A DNA stretch of 64,000 bases from Chitinophaga costaii (GCF_900094705.1 NZ_FMAR01000013.1:81111-145110); one strand, 5' to 3'. Shown: positions 17,992-27,325, counted from the first letter of the stretch. A program made the numbers and translations. The notes: generated by a model not told the origin, from the sequence alone.

Positions 17992-20460
17992 ATGTTTAGA
18001 AAGATCATCGTTTGGGCATTGGCAGGGTTCATAAGTGGGAGCGTATGGGCGCAGCAGCCCACCATATATAATGCAGCAGATATCCGGCTGCAACTACATA
18101 AATTAGATACCCTGGGCAGTGTACTCTATTTTGCCGCTCACCCGGATGATGAAAATACCCGGCTGCTGGCCTTTTTGGCCAAAGGAAACCTGTATCGCAC
18201 GGGTTACATGGCCCTGACACGGGGCGATGGGGGGCAAAACCTGATAGGCAATGAACAGGCAGCACTGCTGGGCCTCATCCGTACCCAGGAATTGCTGGCT
18301 GCCCGCCGTACCGATGGCGCCGAGCAGTTTTTTAGCCGGGCCAATGATTTTGGTTTTTCAAAAAATCCTGCCGAAACATTTACTTTCTGGGACCGTGAAA
18401 AATTATTGGGTGATGCCGTGTGGGTGATCCGCAACTTCCAGCCCGACGTGATCATCTGCCGTTTCCCACCCGATAGCCGTGCGGGGCATGGGCACCATAC
18501 CGCATCGGCCATGATCGCTGCCGAAGCCTATACCGCTGCTGCCGATCCGGCCCGTTTTCCTGAACAACTGCTATACGTAAAACCCTGGCAGGCCAAACGC
18601 CTGCTGTGGAACAGCTATAACTTTGGCAATCGTGACAAGGTCCATGATGGCCAATTTACCTTAAACGTAGGCGTGTTTAACCCTTTGTTGGGCAAAGATT
18701 TTGGAGAAATAGCCGCCCAAAGCCGTTCCATGCACAAAAGCCAGGGCTTTGGAGTGTCTGCCAGCCGGGGCGATGCGTACGAATATTTTCAAACGGTACA
18801 GGGCACTGCGCCACAAGGTAGCTTGCTGGACGGCGTGAATACCACGTGGACCCGCATAGCCGGAGGCGAGTCCGTAGGCAGGCTGGTAGACCAAGCCATT
18901 GCCAATTTTAAGGACGAAGACCCTGCTGCCACTGTGCCTATCCTCATGGCTATACGAAAAACATTGCAGGCAATGCCTGGCGGTTATTGGCAACAGCAAA
19001 AATTAAAAGAAACGGAGCAGCTTATCCTGGCCTGCACTGGCACCTGGCTGGAAGCCACCAGCGAAGATGCTACAGTAGTACCGGGGCGCGATATGGTGGT
19101 GCAGGTGCAGGCCATGAACCGTAGTACGGTACCCATGGAACTGGAAAGTATAACGCTCACCGGAAAGGCCATGGTCAAAAAAGAATCCATGGAACGAAAC
19201 AAGCTAATATCGCTGCCATTTAATCCCCTCATACCGGTTAATACGGCCACTACACAACCTTACTGGCTGGCCTTGCCGCATCCCCTGGGTATGTACGATA
19301 TTGCCGATCAGCAAATGGTGGGACGCCCGGAGAATGTGGCCCCGCTACAAGCCGTTTTCCAACTAAAGATCGCCGGCGAGTCATTTACCGTGAGCAAGCC
19401 CATTCAATATAAATTTACCGACCCAGTGAAAGGGGAGATCTACCAGCCCCTGGTGGTGGCGCCTCCTATTACCGGCAACCTGGATAACCAGGTGATCATC
19501 TTCGCCAACGGTGGTACCCAGCCCGTTACAGTGAAGCTCAATGCCCATACCGATGGCGTAAAAGGCTCAGTGGCCCTGCGTTTGCCAAAGGGTTTTAAAG
19601 CAGTACCCGCGTCTATTCCCTTTGACCTGAAAGCAGGGGATGAAAGCCAGGTATTATTTAATGTAACGGCTACGGATATACGTAGCAAAAACCAGGCGGA
19701 TACCCTTACCGTTGTGATGAGTACCAACGGTCAGGAATATACGCAGGGCATTACCCAAATACATTACGACCATATCCCGGACATTACATTGTTTCCGGCT
19801 GCTACGGCCAAACTTGTATCTGTAAACCTGAAGCATAACGGCCAGCACCTGGGTTACATTCCAGGCGCCGGCGATATGGTGGCTGCTTCGCTGAAAGCGG
19901 TAGGATATGACGTAACCATCCTGGATGAAAAGGATATATTAGGCGGCCACCTACAGCAGTATGACGCCATCATCACCGGTGTGCGCCTTTACAACATGCA
20001 GCCCCGTATGAAGTACTGGCAGCCGGCGCTGATGGATTATGTGCAGCAGGGTGGTACCTTGCTGGTGCAGTATAATGTGAACAGCGAACTGACTACTCCC
20101 AATATGGGCCCTTATCCTTTCAGCCTGAGTGGGGGCCGGGTGACAGATGAAACCGCCCCGGTGCAATTCCTACATCCGTCAGACGATGCCCTGCATTATC
20201 CCAATGAGATTAGCCCCGCTGATTTCGATGGCTGGGTACAGGAGCGGGGCCTGTACTTTACCACCAATGTAGATGGGCAATACACCAAAGAATTTGCACT
20301 ACACGACAAAGGGGAGGGCAGCCTGGACGGATCTACACTGGTGGCCCACTACGGTAAAGGCAAGTATGTATACACCAGTCTTGCATTCTTCCGGCAGTTG
20401 CCGGCTGGCGTGCCGGGCGCTTACCGCTTGTTTGTAAATCTAATTTCTACGAAAAAATAA
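17992..20460 (+). CDS. Large secreted PIG-L family deacetylase
   Basis: An 822-residue protein with a signal peptide (residues 1-20, ending VWAQ). The N-terminal third is a PIG-L/LmbE deacetylase domain, a Zn enzyme that removes N-acetyl from GlcNAc-type substrates: AHPDDE near residue 47 and the second metal site GHGHH near residue 166. The middle looks like beta-sandwich domains, and the last about 200 residues resemble a ThuA/glutaminase-like Rossmann domain (AGDMVAASLKAVGYDVTIL to a GGTLLVQYN stretch). It should act in the periplasm or outside on an amino-sugar. It begins a plus-strand row with small membrane genes and a symporter. The substrate is unknown. Confidence 0.88.
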   Translation: MFRKIIVWALAGFISGSVWAQQPTIYNAADIRLQLHKLDTLGSVLYFAAHPDDENTRLLAFLAKGNLYRTGYMALTRGDGGQNLIGNEQAALLGLIRTQELLAARRTDGAEQFFSRANDFGFSKNPAETFTFWDREKLLGDAVWVIRNFQPDVIICRFPPDSRAGHGHHTASAMIAAEAYTAAADPARFPEQLLYVKPWQAKRLLWNSYNFGNRDKVHDGQFTLNVGVFNPLLGKDFGEIAAQSRSMHKSQGFGVSASRGDAYEYFQTVQGTAPQGSLLDGVNTTWTRIAGGESVGRLVDQAIANFKDEDPAATVPILMAIRKTLQAMPGGYWQQQKLKETEQLILACTGTWLEATSEDATVVPGRDMVVQVQAMNRSTVPMELESITLTGKAMVKKESMERNKLISLPFNPLIPVNTATTQPYWLALPHPLGMYDIADQQMVGRPENVAPLQAVFQLKIAGESFTVSKPIQYKFTDPVKGEIYQPLVVAPPITGNLDNQVIIFANGGTQPVTVKLNAHTDGVKGSVALRLPKGFKAVPASIPFDLKAGDESQVLFNVTATDIRSKNQADTLTVVMSTNGQEYTQGITQIHYDHIPDITLFPAATAKLVSVNLKHNGQHLGYIPGAGDMVAASLKAVGYDVTILDEKDILGGHLQQYDAIITGVRLYNMQPRMKYWQPALMDYVQQGGTLLVQYNVNSELTTPNMGPYPFSLSGGRVTDETAPVQFLHPSDDALHYPNEISPADFDGWVQERGLYFTTNVDGQYTKEFALHDKGEGSLDGSTLVAHYGKGKYVYTSLAFFRQLPAGVPGAYRLFVNLISTKK

Positions 20461-20475
20461 ATCCTGCATTTGCAT

Positions 20476-20658
20476 ATGGCAAGGCAAAAACCTAAGGAAA
20501 AAGAAGTAGACCGGTCGCGCCTGTCGATCACCGCCGTGTTTTGTATCATTCTCGGCGTATTGCTGGGCGTGGTCATTGAGCGGGTACACATCGGTTTGAT
20601 GATTGGCATCGGTATTGGGTTGCTTACGGGCAGCATGTGGGCAAAGAGCCGGGATTAA
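20476..20658 (+). CDS. Small two-helix membrane protein
   Basis: A 60-residue protein starting MARQKPKEKEVDRSR, a highly charged N-terminus, followed by two hydrophobic helices (ITAVFCIILGVLLGVVI and IGLMIGIGIGLLTG) and a short basic tail. The frame also allows an ATG two codons earlier at 20470. It begins 15 bp after the PIG-L stop, so it is probably cotranscribed. I do not recognise a family, and it may assemble with another membrane protein. Confidence 0.7.
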   Translation: MARQKPKEKEVDRSRLSITAVFCIILGVLLGVVIERVHIGLMIGIGIGLLTGSMWAKSRD

Positions 20659-20730
20659 TAGATAGGAAGGTAGCCTGCTTGCCTGAGTACAAGCAGCGAC
20701 AACGTAAATTTTACCTGTATTTTTTTGAAT

Positions 20731-20754
20731 GCCCCGGATTTCCGCTTCCGGGGC
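20731..20754 (+). other. GC-rich hairpin, possibly a weak terminator
   Basis: Perfect 8-bp arms (20731-20738 and 20747-20754) with an 8-base loop are followed only by TTAATA. It lies between the 60-residue gene and the 44-residue gene and may limit read-through or protect the mRNA end. Confidence 0.5.
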
Positions 20755-20767
20755 TTAATACCACGAT

Positions 20768-20902
20768 ATGCCTGCAAATGATTTACCTCCGGGAGAAAAA
20801 CCTCCATTGTTTCCGCGCTGGTCTTACTGGTATGTGTTGCTGGTGCTTAGTCTGGTTGCCATCATTCTATTATGTAACGTTTTCACCAAAGCATTTTCAT
20901 GA
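20768..20902 (+). CDS. 44-residue membrane protein coupled to the symporter
   Basis: A very small gene: ATG 20768 to TGA 20900-20902, 44 codons. It has a proline-rich soluble start (MPANDLPPGEKPP) followed by one helix (SYWYVLLVLSLVAIILLCNV) and FTKAFS. The stop overlaps the symporter start as ATGA, which implies translational coupling. Small one-helix proteins encoded just before sodium:solute symporters occur in several lineages and are thought to be accessory subunits. That role here is an inference from position and shape. Confidence 0.75.
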   Translation: MPANDLPPGEKPPLFPRWSYWYVLLVLSLVAIILLCNVFTKAFS

Positions 20903-22611
20903 GTGGGTTAGATTGGGTGGTATTGGGTATTACGCTAACGGTCATCATATTGTACGGCCTGTATAAAAGCCGCGGACAGCGCAATATGAACAGTTATTTT
21001 CTGGCCAACCAGGATCTACCCTGGTATATTGTGCTGCTGAGCATTATTGGTACCCAGGCCAGTGCGGTAACTTTCCTTTCAGCGCCTGGCCAGGCTTATA
21101 CAGACGGGATGCGTTTTGTACAATATTATTTTGGCCTGCCGCTGGCCATGGTGGTACTCTGCGTTACGTTTGTCCCCATTTTTCATAAGCTGAAAGTATA
21201 TACAGCCTACGAATTTCTTGAGCAACGGTTCGATCTTAAAACACGCACGCTCACTTCCGCGCTGTTCCTACTGCAAAGGGGGCTGTCTACCGGCATTAGT
21301 ATCTGTGCGCCATCCATTATTTTATCGGCGTTGCTGGGTTGGAATATTTACTACACAAACCTAATTATGGGTGGACTGCTCATTATTTATACGGTGAGTG
21401 GCGGCACCAAAGCGGTGTCTTACACTCAAACGGCCCAGTTGGTCATCATCTTCGCAGCCATGTTCCTGGCGGGATGGATGGTGGTGCATTTGCTACCGAC
21501 TGGCATTGGTTTTAAGGATGCACTGCGGGTATCCGGCAAAATGGGCAAGCTCAATGTAGTGACTACCCATTTCGACTGGAAAGACAAATACAATATCTGG
21601 AGTGGTTTGATCGGTGGATTTTTCCTGGCCCTGTCTTATTTCGGCACCGATCAGTCGCAGGTAGGGCGTTACCTCACTGCCAGGTCTGTAAAGGAAAGCC
21701 GAATGGGTTTGCTGATGAATGGGTTGGTAAAGGTGCCAATGCAGTTTTTAATACTACTCATTGGCGCAGTAGTATTTGTATTTTACCTGTACTTCCGCGC
21801 GCCCTTGTTTTTCAATGATGCCCAGCTAGCCAAGGCCCGGAAAACAGAACAGGGGCCGGCCTTGGCGCAGATCGAAAAAGATTATGCCATTGTGGCCCGG
21901 CAGAAACAGGTACAAGTAAAAGCTTTATCGCAGGCGTTGGAAAACGGTCAGGCTGGTGATATTACCCTTACGCAACAGGCCTTACAGCAAAGTGACCGGC
22001 AGTCGGAACTGCTGCGCAACAAGGCCACCATACTACTGCAAGCCGCCGATCCTCATGCAGATACCAATGATACGAATTATATCTTCCTGTATTTCGTGGT
22101 AAACAACCAGCCCAAAGGCCTGGTAGGCTTGCTGGTGGCAATCATTTTCCTGGCCGCCTGGGGTAGCATCGCAGCAGCATTGAATTCGCTGGCATCTACC
22201 ACGGTGGTAGATATCTATAGAAGGATGATACATAAACATGCGTCGGACCGGCACTACTTAAAGGCTTCGCAATGGTGTACGTTGGGATGGGGTTTTTTCT
22301 GTGTGGCGGTGGCGCAATTTGCGAGTAGTCTTGGTAGTCTTATAGAGGCAGTGAATGTGCTGGGGTCTTTGTTTTATGGTGTGATGCTGGGCATTTTTCT
22401 AATCGCGTTCTATTGCCCCCGGATAGGTGGCCGTGCTACATTTTGGAGCGCCATAGTGTCGGAGGTGCTGGTGATTACGGTCTTTAAACTGGAAATCGTA
22501 TCCTTTCTTTGGCTGAATGTGATCGGGTGTGGACTGGTGATGGCGCTGGGCTTTGGTTTGCAGGTAGCCTTGGGGAGGCCGAAAGAGCGGGTAAGCAGGG
22601 GCGTGAAGTAA
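20899..22611 (+). CDS. Sodium:solute symporter
   Basis: A 570-residue SSS-family (SLC5-like) Na+-coupled transporter with about 13 helices. It starts LDWVVLGITLTVIILYGLYKSR, followed by the SIIGTQASAVTFLSAPGQAY segment (helix 1, Na and substrate site) and GGTKAVSYTQTAQL. A soluble, Gln- and Ala-rich, probably coiled insertion lies between helices at about residues 310-385, in a position where Bacteroidota relatives commonly carry a loop. The substrate cannot be read from sequence. Its position after a PIG-L deacetylase suggests a sugar or amino-sugar product (inference). Confidence 0.9.
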   Translation: MSGLDWVVLGITLTVIILYGLYKSRGQRNMNSYFLANQDLPWYIVLLSIIGTQASAVTFLSAPGQAYTDGMRFVQYYFGLPLAMVVLCVTFVPIFHKLKVYTAYEFLEQRFDLKTRTLTSALFLLQRGLSTGISICAPSIILSALLGWNIYYTNLIMGGLLIIYTVSGGTKAVSYTQTAQLVIIFAAMFLAGWMVVHLLPTGIGFKDALRVSGKMGKLNVVTTHFDWKDKYNIWSGLIGGFFLALSYFGTDQSQVGRYLTARSVKESRMGLLMNGLVKVPMQFLILLIGAVVFVFYLYFRAPLFFNDAQLAKARKTEQGPALAQIEKDYAIVARQKQVQVKALSQALENGQAGDITLTQQALQQSDRQSELLRNKATILLQAADPHADTNDTNYIFLYFVVNNQPKGLVGLLVAIIFLAAWGSIAAALNSLASTTVVDIYRRMIHKHASDRHYLKASQWCTLGWGFFCVAVAQFASSLGSLIEAVNVLGSLFYGVMLGIFLIAFYCPRIGGRATFWSAIVSEVLVITVFKLEIVSFLWLNVIGCGLVMALGFGLQVALGRPKERVSRGVK

Positions 22612-22693
22612 CAGTTGGTTATGCAAAACGGATAACCGTCCACATTTGCATTTACGGGCAAACTATTTTAGTTTGTGCATATTAAAACAGATC

Positions 22694-23212
22694 ATGAAAA
22701 AAATTATTTCATTTTTATCACTTGTCTTCTTTTCCTTTTCCCTTGCAAACGCCCAGGTACCGGCTGCTGCCGCCAATCTCAAGGCCCAGGCCGCAAAAAT
22801 GGGTACGGCTTTACTGACGAAGGATTATAAAACTTTTGCTGCTTACACCCATCCCAAAGTGCTGGAGCTTATGGGTGGGGCAGATAAAATGACGGCCATT
22901 CTCGATAAAGGTAGCGAAGCCATGAAGGCCAAGGGCATTAGTTTTGAAAAGATCACCCTGGAGCAACCACTGAAAATAGTAAAGGTGGGAAGTGAGCTGC
23001 AATCTTCTATCGTGCAGCACCTGCTGATAAAAATGCCCAATGGCAATACCCAGACCAGCTCCACGTTGTTGGGATTTTCAGAAGATAATGGCGTACACTG
23101 GAAATTTTTAGATGCCGGTAATAAAGACTTTGCTACCATTCGTAAGCTAATACCTAACCTGAGCGCAGACGTGGTAATCCCAGCACAGCAGGCACCGGTG
23201 AAGGTGCCATAG
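22694..23212 (+). CDS. Hypothetical secreted protein
   Basis: A 172-residue protein with a clear signal peptide (MKKIISFLSLVFFSFSLANA, cleavage before Q). The mature part is mixed helix and strand with YTHPKVLELMGGADKM and an FSEDNGVHWKFLDAG stretch, suggesting a small NTF2-like or SnoaL-like fold; this is weak. The open frame extends to 22646, but the Met with the signal peptide is at 22694. No partner gene is obvious, since it is followed by convergent genes. Confidence 0.75.
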   Translation: MKKIISFLSLVFFSFSLANAQVPAAAANLKAQAAKMGTALLTKDYKTFAAYTHPKVLELMGGADKMTAILDKGSEAMKAKGISFEKITLEQPLKIVKVGSELQSSIVQHLLIKMPNGNTQTSSTLLGFSEDNGVHWKFLDAGNKDFATIRKLIPNLSADVVIPAQQAPVKVP

Positions 23213-23352
23213 GCTACTTAATCCTTTTTATTAAATTTGAGCGCTAACTTTTGCGAGGATATGTTCACTAAATAGATGAGCTACTTATCTGCAAGGAAAT
23301 AACATGCTGCTGCCTCCTGCATAATGCAGGCCTTCTATGGAAGGAGGGCATG

Positions 23353-24012
23353 TTACTCAATGATCCCGTTCCGGAATGCATACAACACCAGCCCCACCGA
23401 ATTTTTTACTTTTAGTTTTTCCAGTAATTTTTGGCGAATGCCTTCTATAGTGCGTGGGGAAAGGAAGATTTGTTCAGAAATTTCCTGTGTAGTTAGTTCT
23501 GCGCAGATCAGTTTCAGCACCTCCAGTTCCCGATCATTGAGTTGTATATCGTTTTTGAGCGTGGGCTTGAAATGCTGTTTGTTCTTGTGCAATACTTTTT
23601 TCAGCAGGGCCAGGTTCACGTTTTCATTGAAATAAAAACCCTTCTCATAGGTTGTGCAGATGGCCTCATAAATCTCTTCCGGCTCTGCATTTTTGAGCAG
23701 GTAGGCATTGGCGCCATTTTCTACCATGTGTACGATAAAATTGTCGTCTTCATACATGGTGAGAATAATCACTTTTACGTCGGGGTATTTTTCTCTTACT
23801 TTCACGGTGGCCTGTATACCGTCCATGCGGGGCATTTTCAGGTCCATGAGAATTACGTCGGGCACTTTTTTCTGCATAATCTCCAGCAGGTGTTCCCCAT
23901 CGTCTGCTTCCAGCACTATTTCAATGTTGCTATAGGGAATGAGCGTGTTGATCACACCACTACGGAATATTTTGTGATCGTCTGCGATAGCTACTTTAAT
24001 GGATCGGCCCAT
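23353..24012 (-). CDS. NarL/LuxR-type response regulator
   Basis: A 219-residue regulator. The receiver domain (residues 1-125) has the acidic pair in IADDH and the phospho-Asp in VILMDLKMPRMDG. The C-terminal LuxR-type HTH has LNDRELEVLKLICAELTTQ and SPRTIEGIRQKLLEKL. An open frame continues upstream, but it overlaps the kinase gene, and MGRSIKVAIADDH at 24012 is the conserved start. It begins 13 bp after the HisKA_3 kinase stop and is its cognate partner. Targets are unknown. Confidence 0.93.
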   Translation of the reverse strand: MGRSIKVAIADDHKIFRSGVINTLIPYSNIEIVLEADDGEHLLEIMQKKVPDVILMDLKMPRMDGIQATVKVREKYPDVKVIILTMYEDDNFIVHMVENGANAYLLKNAEPEEIYEAICTTYEKGFYFNENVNLALLKKVLHKNKQHFKPTLKNDIQLNDRELEVLKLICAELTTQEISEQIFLSPRTIEGIRQKLLEKLKVKNSVGLVLYAFRNGIIE

Positions 24013-24025
24013 ATCTGCTGCGTAT

Positions 24026-24826
24026 TTACAGGCCGGGGTTATAGTCTGATACACTGATGCGCGCAATGGTTCCCCCGGCTGTTCCTGGTACAAAGTTGAT
24101 GTTTCCGTTGATAATTGTCAAACGGCTTTCAATATTTTTTAATCCCAGGCTGCCTGGCTGTTGCCGGGCTGCCTCCAGGGAAGTAAGCAGCAATCCGTTG
24201 CCATCGTCCGTAATTTCTATGAGTAGTTGCGTGGAACAGGTTTGATAATGAATGATTACCTGCGATGCCTGGGCGTGTTTCAAGATATTGTTAATCAGTT
24301 CCTGTACCACGCGATAAATGTTCAATGCAACGGTGCGGTCTACCGGTTGGGTATTTTCCGGGCATTGGAATTGAATTTTAGTTTTCCGGTTCTTGTTCAT
24401 CAGGCTACAGAACGAGTCCAGCGCATTGGCCAGCCCCAGATTGTCCAGCGACTGGGGGTGCAGGCGTTGGCTGATGAAACGTAATTCCTGGATGATGGTA
24501 TCGGCAAAGTCGCGGATTTCTTTGAGTCTTTCTCCATCGTTATGGCCATTTTTTGCCTGTTGCTGCAGGCTGCCAAGATTTAGTTTCAGTACGCTCAATT
24601 GCGCGCCTACCTCGTCGTGGAGATCTTCGGCAATGCGCTTACGTTCTTGTTCCTGGCCTTGCAGTACTGCTACCAATCGCTCTTGCTGTAGGTCCAGGTC
24701 TTTGTCACGCAGGGTTAGTTTATGCTGGATAACTTGTTTTTGCTGAGCCATCACCAGGATCACGACCAGTACGCCCAAAATGAGCATAATGGCGGTGCCG
24801 ATCACAATAATCTCAACTATATCCAT
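24026..24826 (-). CDS. NarL-partner sensor histidine kinase (HisKA_3)
   Basis: A 266-residue kinase with one N-terminal membrane helix (residues 5-27) and almost no extracytoplasmic part. After a coiled linker comes the HisKA_3 dimerisation segment with the phospho-His in RIAEDLHDEVGAQLS, then an HATPase with VVQELINNILKHA, ITDDGNGLL and GLKNIESR. Without a sensor domain of its own it probably takes its signal from the multi-helix protein encoded immediately upstream, whose stop overlaps its start by 14 bp. It phosphorylates the regulator at 23353-24012. Confidence 0.92.
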   Translation of the reverse strand: MDIVEIIVIGTAIMLILGVLVVILVMAQQKQVIQHKLTLRDKDLDLQQERLVAVLQGQEQERKRIAEDLHDEVGAQLSVLKLNLGSLQQQAKNGHNDGERLKEIRDFADTIIQELRFISQRLHPQSLDNLGLANALDSFCSLMNKNRKTKIQFQCPENTQPVDRTVALNIYRVVQELINNILKHAQASQVIIHYQTCSTQLLIEITDDGNGLLLTSLEAARQQPGSLGLKNIESRLTIINGNINFVPGTAGGTIARISVSDYNPGL

Positions 24827-25478
24827 TCGTTGTTGTTTTAACTTTCAACAGTCCAATAAAAATAAGGATTAATTGGATGATGCCCGCTACGAACGAAAGG
24901 GAAAGAATATACCCGGTGGTGCTAATGGAGTGAATAGAAAAATAATTGTAAGACAAGTTTTTCAGCATGGTACTGCATAAATAAATAAAGAAGCCGGCGT
25001 TAAACCAGAAATCAGGGAGGGTATTAATAAAAATGGATTGTTTTATAAGTGTTTCATCGCGCAGTAATTGAAGGAAAAATATTACACCATATACAATCAA
25101 TACGAAGTTACGGGCAGATGCGAAGATAGAATTATAATGTAAAATTCCTTCCAGTCGGAACAAGTCTAATAAAAAAATGATAAATACTGGCAGCATCATC
25201 CACCATATTGCAGTGCGCATGATCTTACTTTTGATAACGGTGGCGTAGAAAACAGATAAGATAACAAACTGTACCATGTACATCAGGGCGAAAAACCACA
25301 TGTTATTTCCCCATATCATGCTAATCTGCGTAGTGCCACTGGCAAACACAATGCTGGATACCAGGTAAGCAAACACCCATCTTCCTGCTTCTTCCAGTTT
25401 TTTAAATTTTAAAATGAAGGGTACCAAAAGCAAGCATTCGATCCCCAACATGATGTAAAAAATGATACTGTAAGTTGC
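24813..25478 (-). CDS. Multi-helix membrane protein, likely signal input
   Basis: An integral membrane protein of about 221 residues with six to seven hydrophobic helices and short loops. I do not recognise a named family. The open frame reaches 25601, but that would overlap the upstream gene by 77 bp with poor sequence. GTG 25478 (MATYSIIFYIML) or ATG 25451 is more likely. Its stop overlaps the kinase start, the usual sign of translational coupling. The kinase lacks an input domain, so this protein may sense the signal. That is inferred from gene order. Confidence 0.7.
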   Translation of the reverse strand, partial: ATYSIIFYIMLGIECLLLVPFILKFKKLEEAGRWVFAYLVSSIVFASGTTQISMIWGNNMWFFALMYMVQFVILSVFYATVIKSKIMRTAIWWMMLPVFIIFLLDLFRLEGILHYNSIFASARNFVLIVYGVIFFLQLLRDETLIKQSIFINTLPDFWFNAGFFIYLCSTMLKNLSYNYFSIHSISTTGYILSLSFVAGIIQLILIFIGLLKVKTTTNGYS

Positions 25479-25524
25479 CACTAAGATTAAATTAAGAAAT
25501 AACGAGGGTGTATAAATCAGGACG

Positions 25525-25941
25525 CTACAAAACAGTGGTAGGCGGTTTGGAAGGTGGGCAATGATCCGGGCAGGGAACACCATCGTCCAGGAAGGCAGCA
25601 CTGATTGTTTTAGCTACCGCTGCCTTGGGGTCTGGGGCATCCATGGGATTTCCATGAATATCGTACCCTTCTTTATCGACTGCTGTTAATACCAATCTTT
25701 TAGTGTAAGGCTGAGCGAGGTCAGGATTAGCCTGCAAACCATAATATACGCGGATACCCACCGCGCCTGAAATGTTTAACAATTCCTGTACCTTTTCGGC
25801 GCCAAAAAAGAAAGCGCGTGTTAATGTTTGTTTTTGTGATGCATTTTGTTTAGTATAATTATTTACTAAATCATGTGCGGTTGCATGGCTAATAAAGCTA
25901 CCGGCATCCGGCTTAAATGGATTGTTACTAGTAGAGCTCAT
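25525..25941 (-). CDS. Conserved-looking hypothetical protein
   Basis: A 138-residue soluble protein with no signal peptide or helix. It has FISHATAHDLVNNY, FFFGAEKVQELLN and GAVGIRVYYGL segments, then an acidic Asp/Pro-rich region and a C-terminus CPDHCPPSKPP, a small Cys-His cluster that could bind metal. I have a weak memory of similar proteins in Bacteroidota but no function. It is the first gene of a four-gene row with the membrane protein and two-component pair, 46 bp ahead of the proposed GTG. Confidence 0.72.
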   Translation of the reverse strand: MSSTSNNPFKPDAGSFISHATAHDLVNNYTKQNASQKQTLTRAFFFGAEKVQELLNISGAVGIRVYYGLQANPDLAQPYTKRLVLTAVDKEGYDIHGNPMDAPDPKAAVAKTISAAFLDDGVPCPDHCPPSKPPTTVL

Positions 25942-26338
25942 AGGAATAATAATGTTTTTAAAGTAAAAGTATCATAAAAATTCACTGATAAAACGCCTGG
26001 TCAACGGGATGTTATGCCGCATTTAATTTTATATGGCTTGAAACCCGCTGCGATGCTGTATTTTAGCTGTTTAAGTTATCTGTTGAGCAGGAGGTGATTC
26101 CGTATTTCTCCTACAAAAATGCGTAGAAGTACGCTTTCCTTTTTTCAGGTGCTGCAACGCTTTTATTGCTGCCCATTGTTATGCATCTTTGTAACGTTGG
26201 TTATCTGGCCATTTTACCCCGGTATAACTTGCATGGTTTGTTTCCCCGCACTGCGTATTGAAAACAGGTTGGCTGCCCTCCTTAAAAACAGCCCGTTAAT
26301 TGTACAATTTAAACATTAGGCCCCAAAAAGTTTATAAC
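25942..26338. other. Divergent intergenic region
   Basis: About 397 bases lie between divergent genes. A 66-codon frame at 26119 looks random. I see AT-rich sequence with near-matches to TAnnTTTG (TACTTTTA, minus strand, near 25965) but no clear promoter or RNA. Confidence 0.45.
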
Positions 26339-27217
26339 ATGAGCTATCAGCTAATTGGCAATCTATCTGCCCTGATTTGTGATGATGGCATAGCACCATT
26401 AGCCAATGCCACCCTTCGTATTTACCTGCCTGAACTTAGTATCAACAATGAGGTGGATTGGCTGGGCATTGTCCGGGATCCTATTCCTTTATCTGCCGAA
26501 GCAGTAGCTCAAAAAGCAGACCGGCTACTAGCGGAGGTGGTCCTGGATGCAGCTGGTAATTTCCGGGTTGCCTGGCAGGAAATCCATCTTTTCACAGAAC
26601 CCCTGGAGTTAAACATCTGCATCACCAACATAGCTGGGTTAGGTAATCCAATGGCCAGTCCGCAACACTTTAGCTTGGGCATGTTTGTGCCGGACTGGAA
26701 ACGGCATAAAGAAATATACATGGCTGCATTCGCTTATATAGTGCCATCGGAGTGCTGGGCTCAAATTCACCACCAGCTTCATGTTTGGGCCATTACAGGC
26801 ATTGTTCGTCACTATCGCAACCACCTACCTGTGTCCAGGGTAATTGTACAGGCCTTTCAGGAAGGTAGTGGTAAAAAGCTGGGAGAAGCTTTTGTGAATG
26901 AGCAAGGTCGCTTTCGCTTGCAGTTTGCCTATAAGCCGCCCCGCCGGCGTTTACCACCCGAAGGTAATCCTACAATGCAGAAAGGTCCCCATGTATTTTT
27001 TAAGGTACTAACAATGGAGGGGGCCACCATCTGGTCGGAAAACCGCGCGATGGACTTGCAGCCGGAGTGCCAGGGCTTAGCTACCTGCACGAAGCAAGAA
27101 ATTTATGTGAAGCCTTTGACAGTGCTGAAAAGTACACAGCTGTTTTCGGGATGGCGGCAGTTGTTGCAACGGGTAAGGCTGCGCAGGAAATATGTAGAAC
27201 ATTACAGCTTGGTATAA
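26339..27217 (+). CDS. Hypothetical protein with two beta-sandwich-like repeats
   Basis: A 292-residue protein with no signal peptide. Two halves share a pattern: a strand-rich segment with an LxNATLRIYLP or VSRVIVQAFQE stretch, then DAAGNFRVAW or NEQGRFRLQF. These look like transthyretin/carboxypeptidase-regulatory-like repeats (strand, turn D/N-x-x-G-x-F-R, strand). The C-terminus is basic (RVRLRRKY). The start is the Met at 26339 (MSYQLIG). It is alone between divergent and convergent neighbours with its own terminator. I do not recognise a function. Confidence 0.7.
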   Translation: MSYQLIGNLSALICDDGIAPLANATLRIYLPELSINNEVDWLGIVRDPIPLSAEAVAQKADRLLAEVVLDAAGNFRVAWQEIHLFTEPLELNICITNIAGLGNPMASPQHFSLGMFVPDWKRHKEIYMAAFAYIVPSECWAQIHHQLHVWAITGIVRHYRNHLPVSRVIVQAFQEGSGKKLGEAFVNEQGRFRLQFAYKPPRRRLPPEGNPTMQKGPHVFFKVLTMEGATIWSENRAMDLQPECQGLATCTKQEIYVKPLTVLKSTQLFSGWRQLLQRVRLRRKYVEHYSLV

Positions 27218-27325
27218 AATAAACTGACCAGCCAGCAACGTGCACTGTTATTGCATGGCAGCTTATTGGGTCACGTGGTTTTGGTTGCTTGCTTTCATAA
27301 ATAATTGGCATTCTATATTTGAAAT

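Noticed and set aside
27314..27321. TATATTTG on the plus strand before a terminator
   Set aside because: A transcript from it would end within a few bases; it is probably a chance match.
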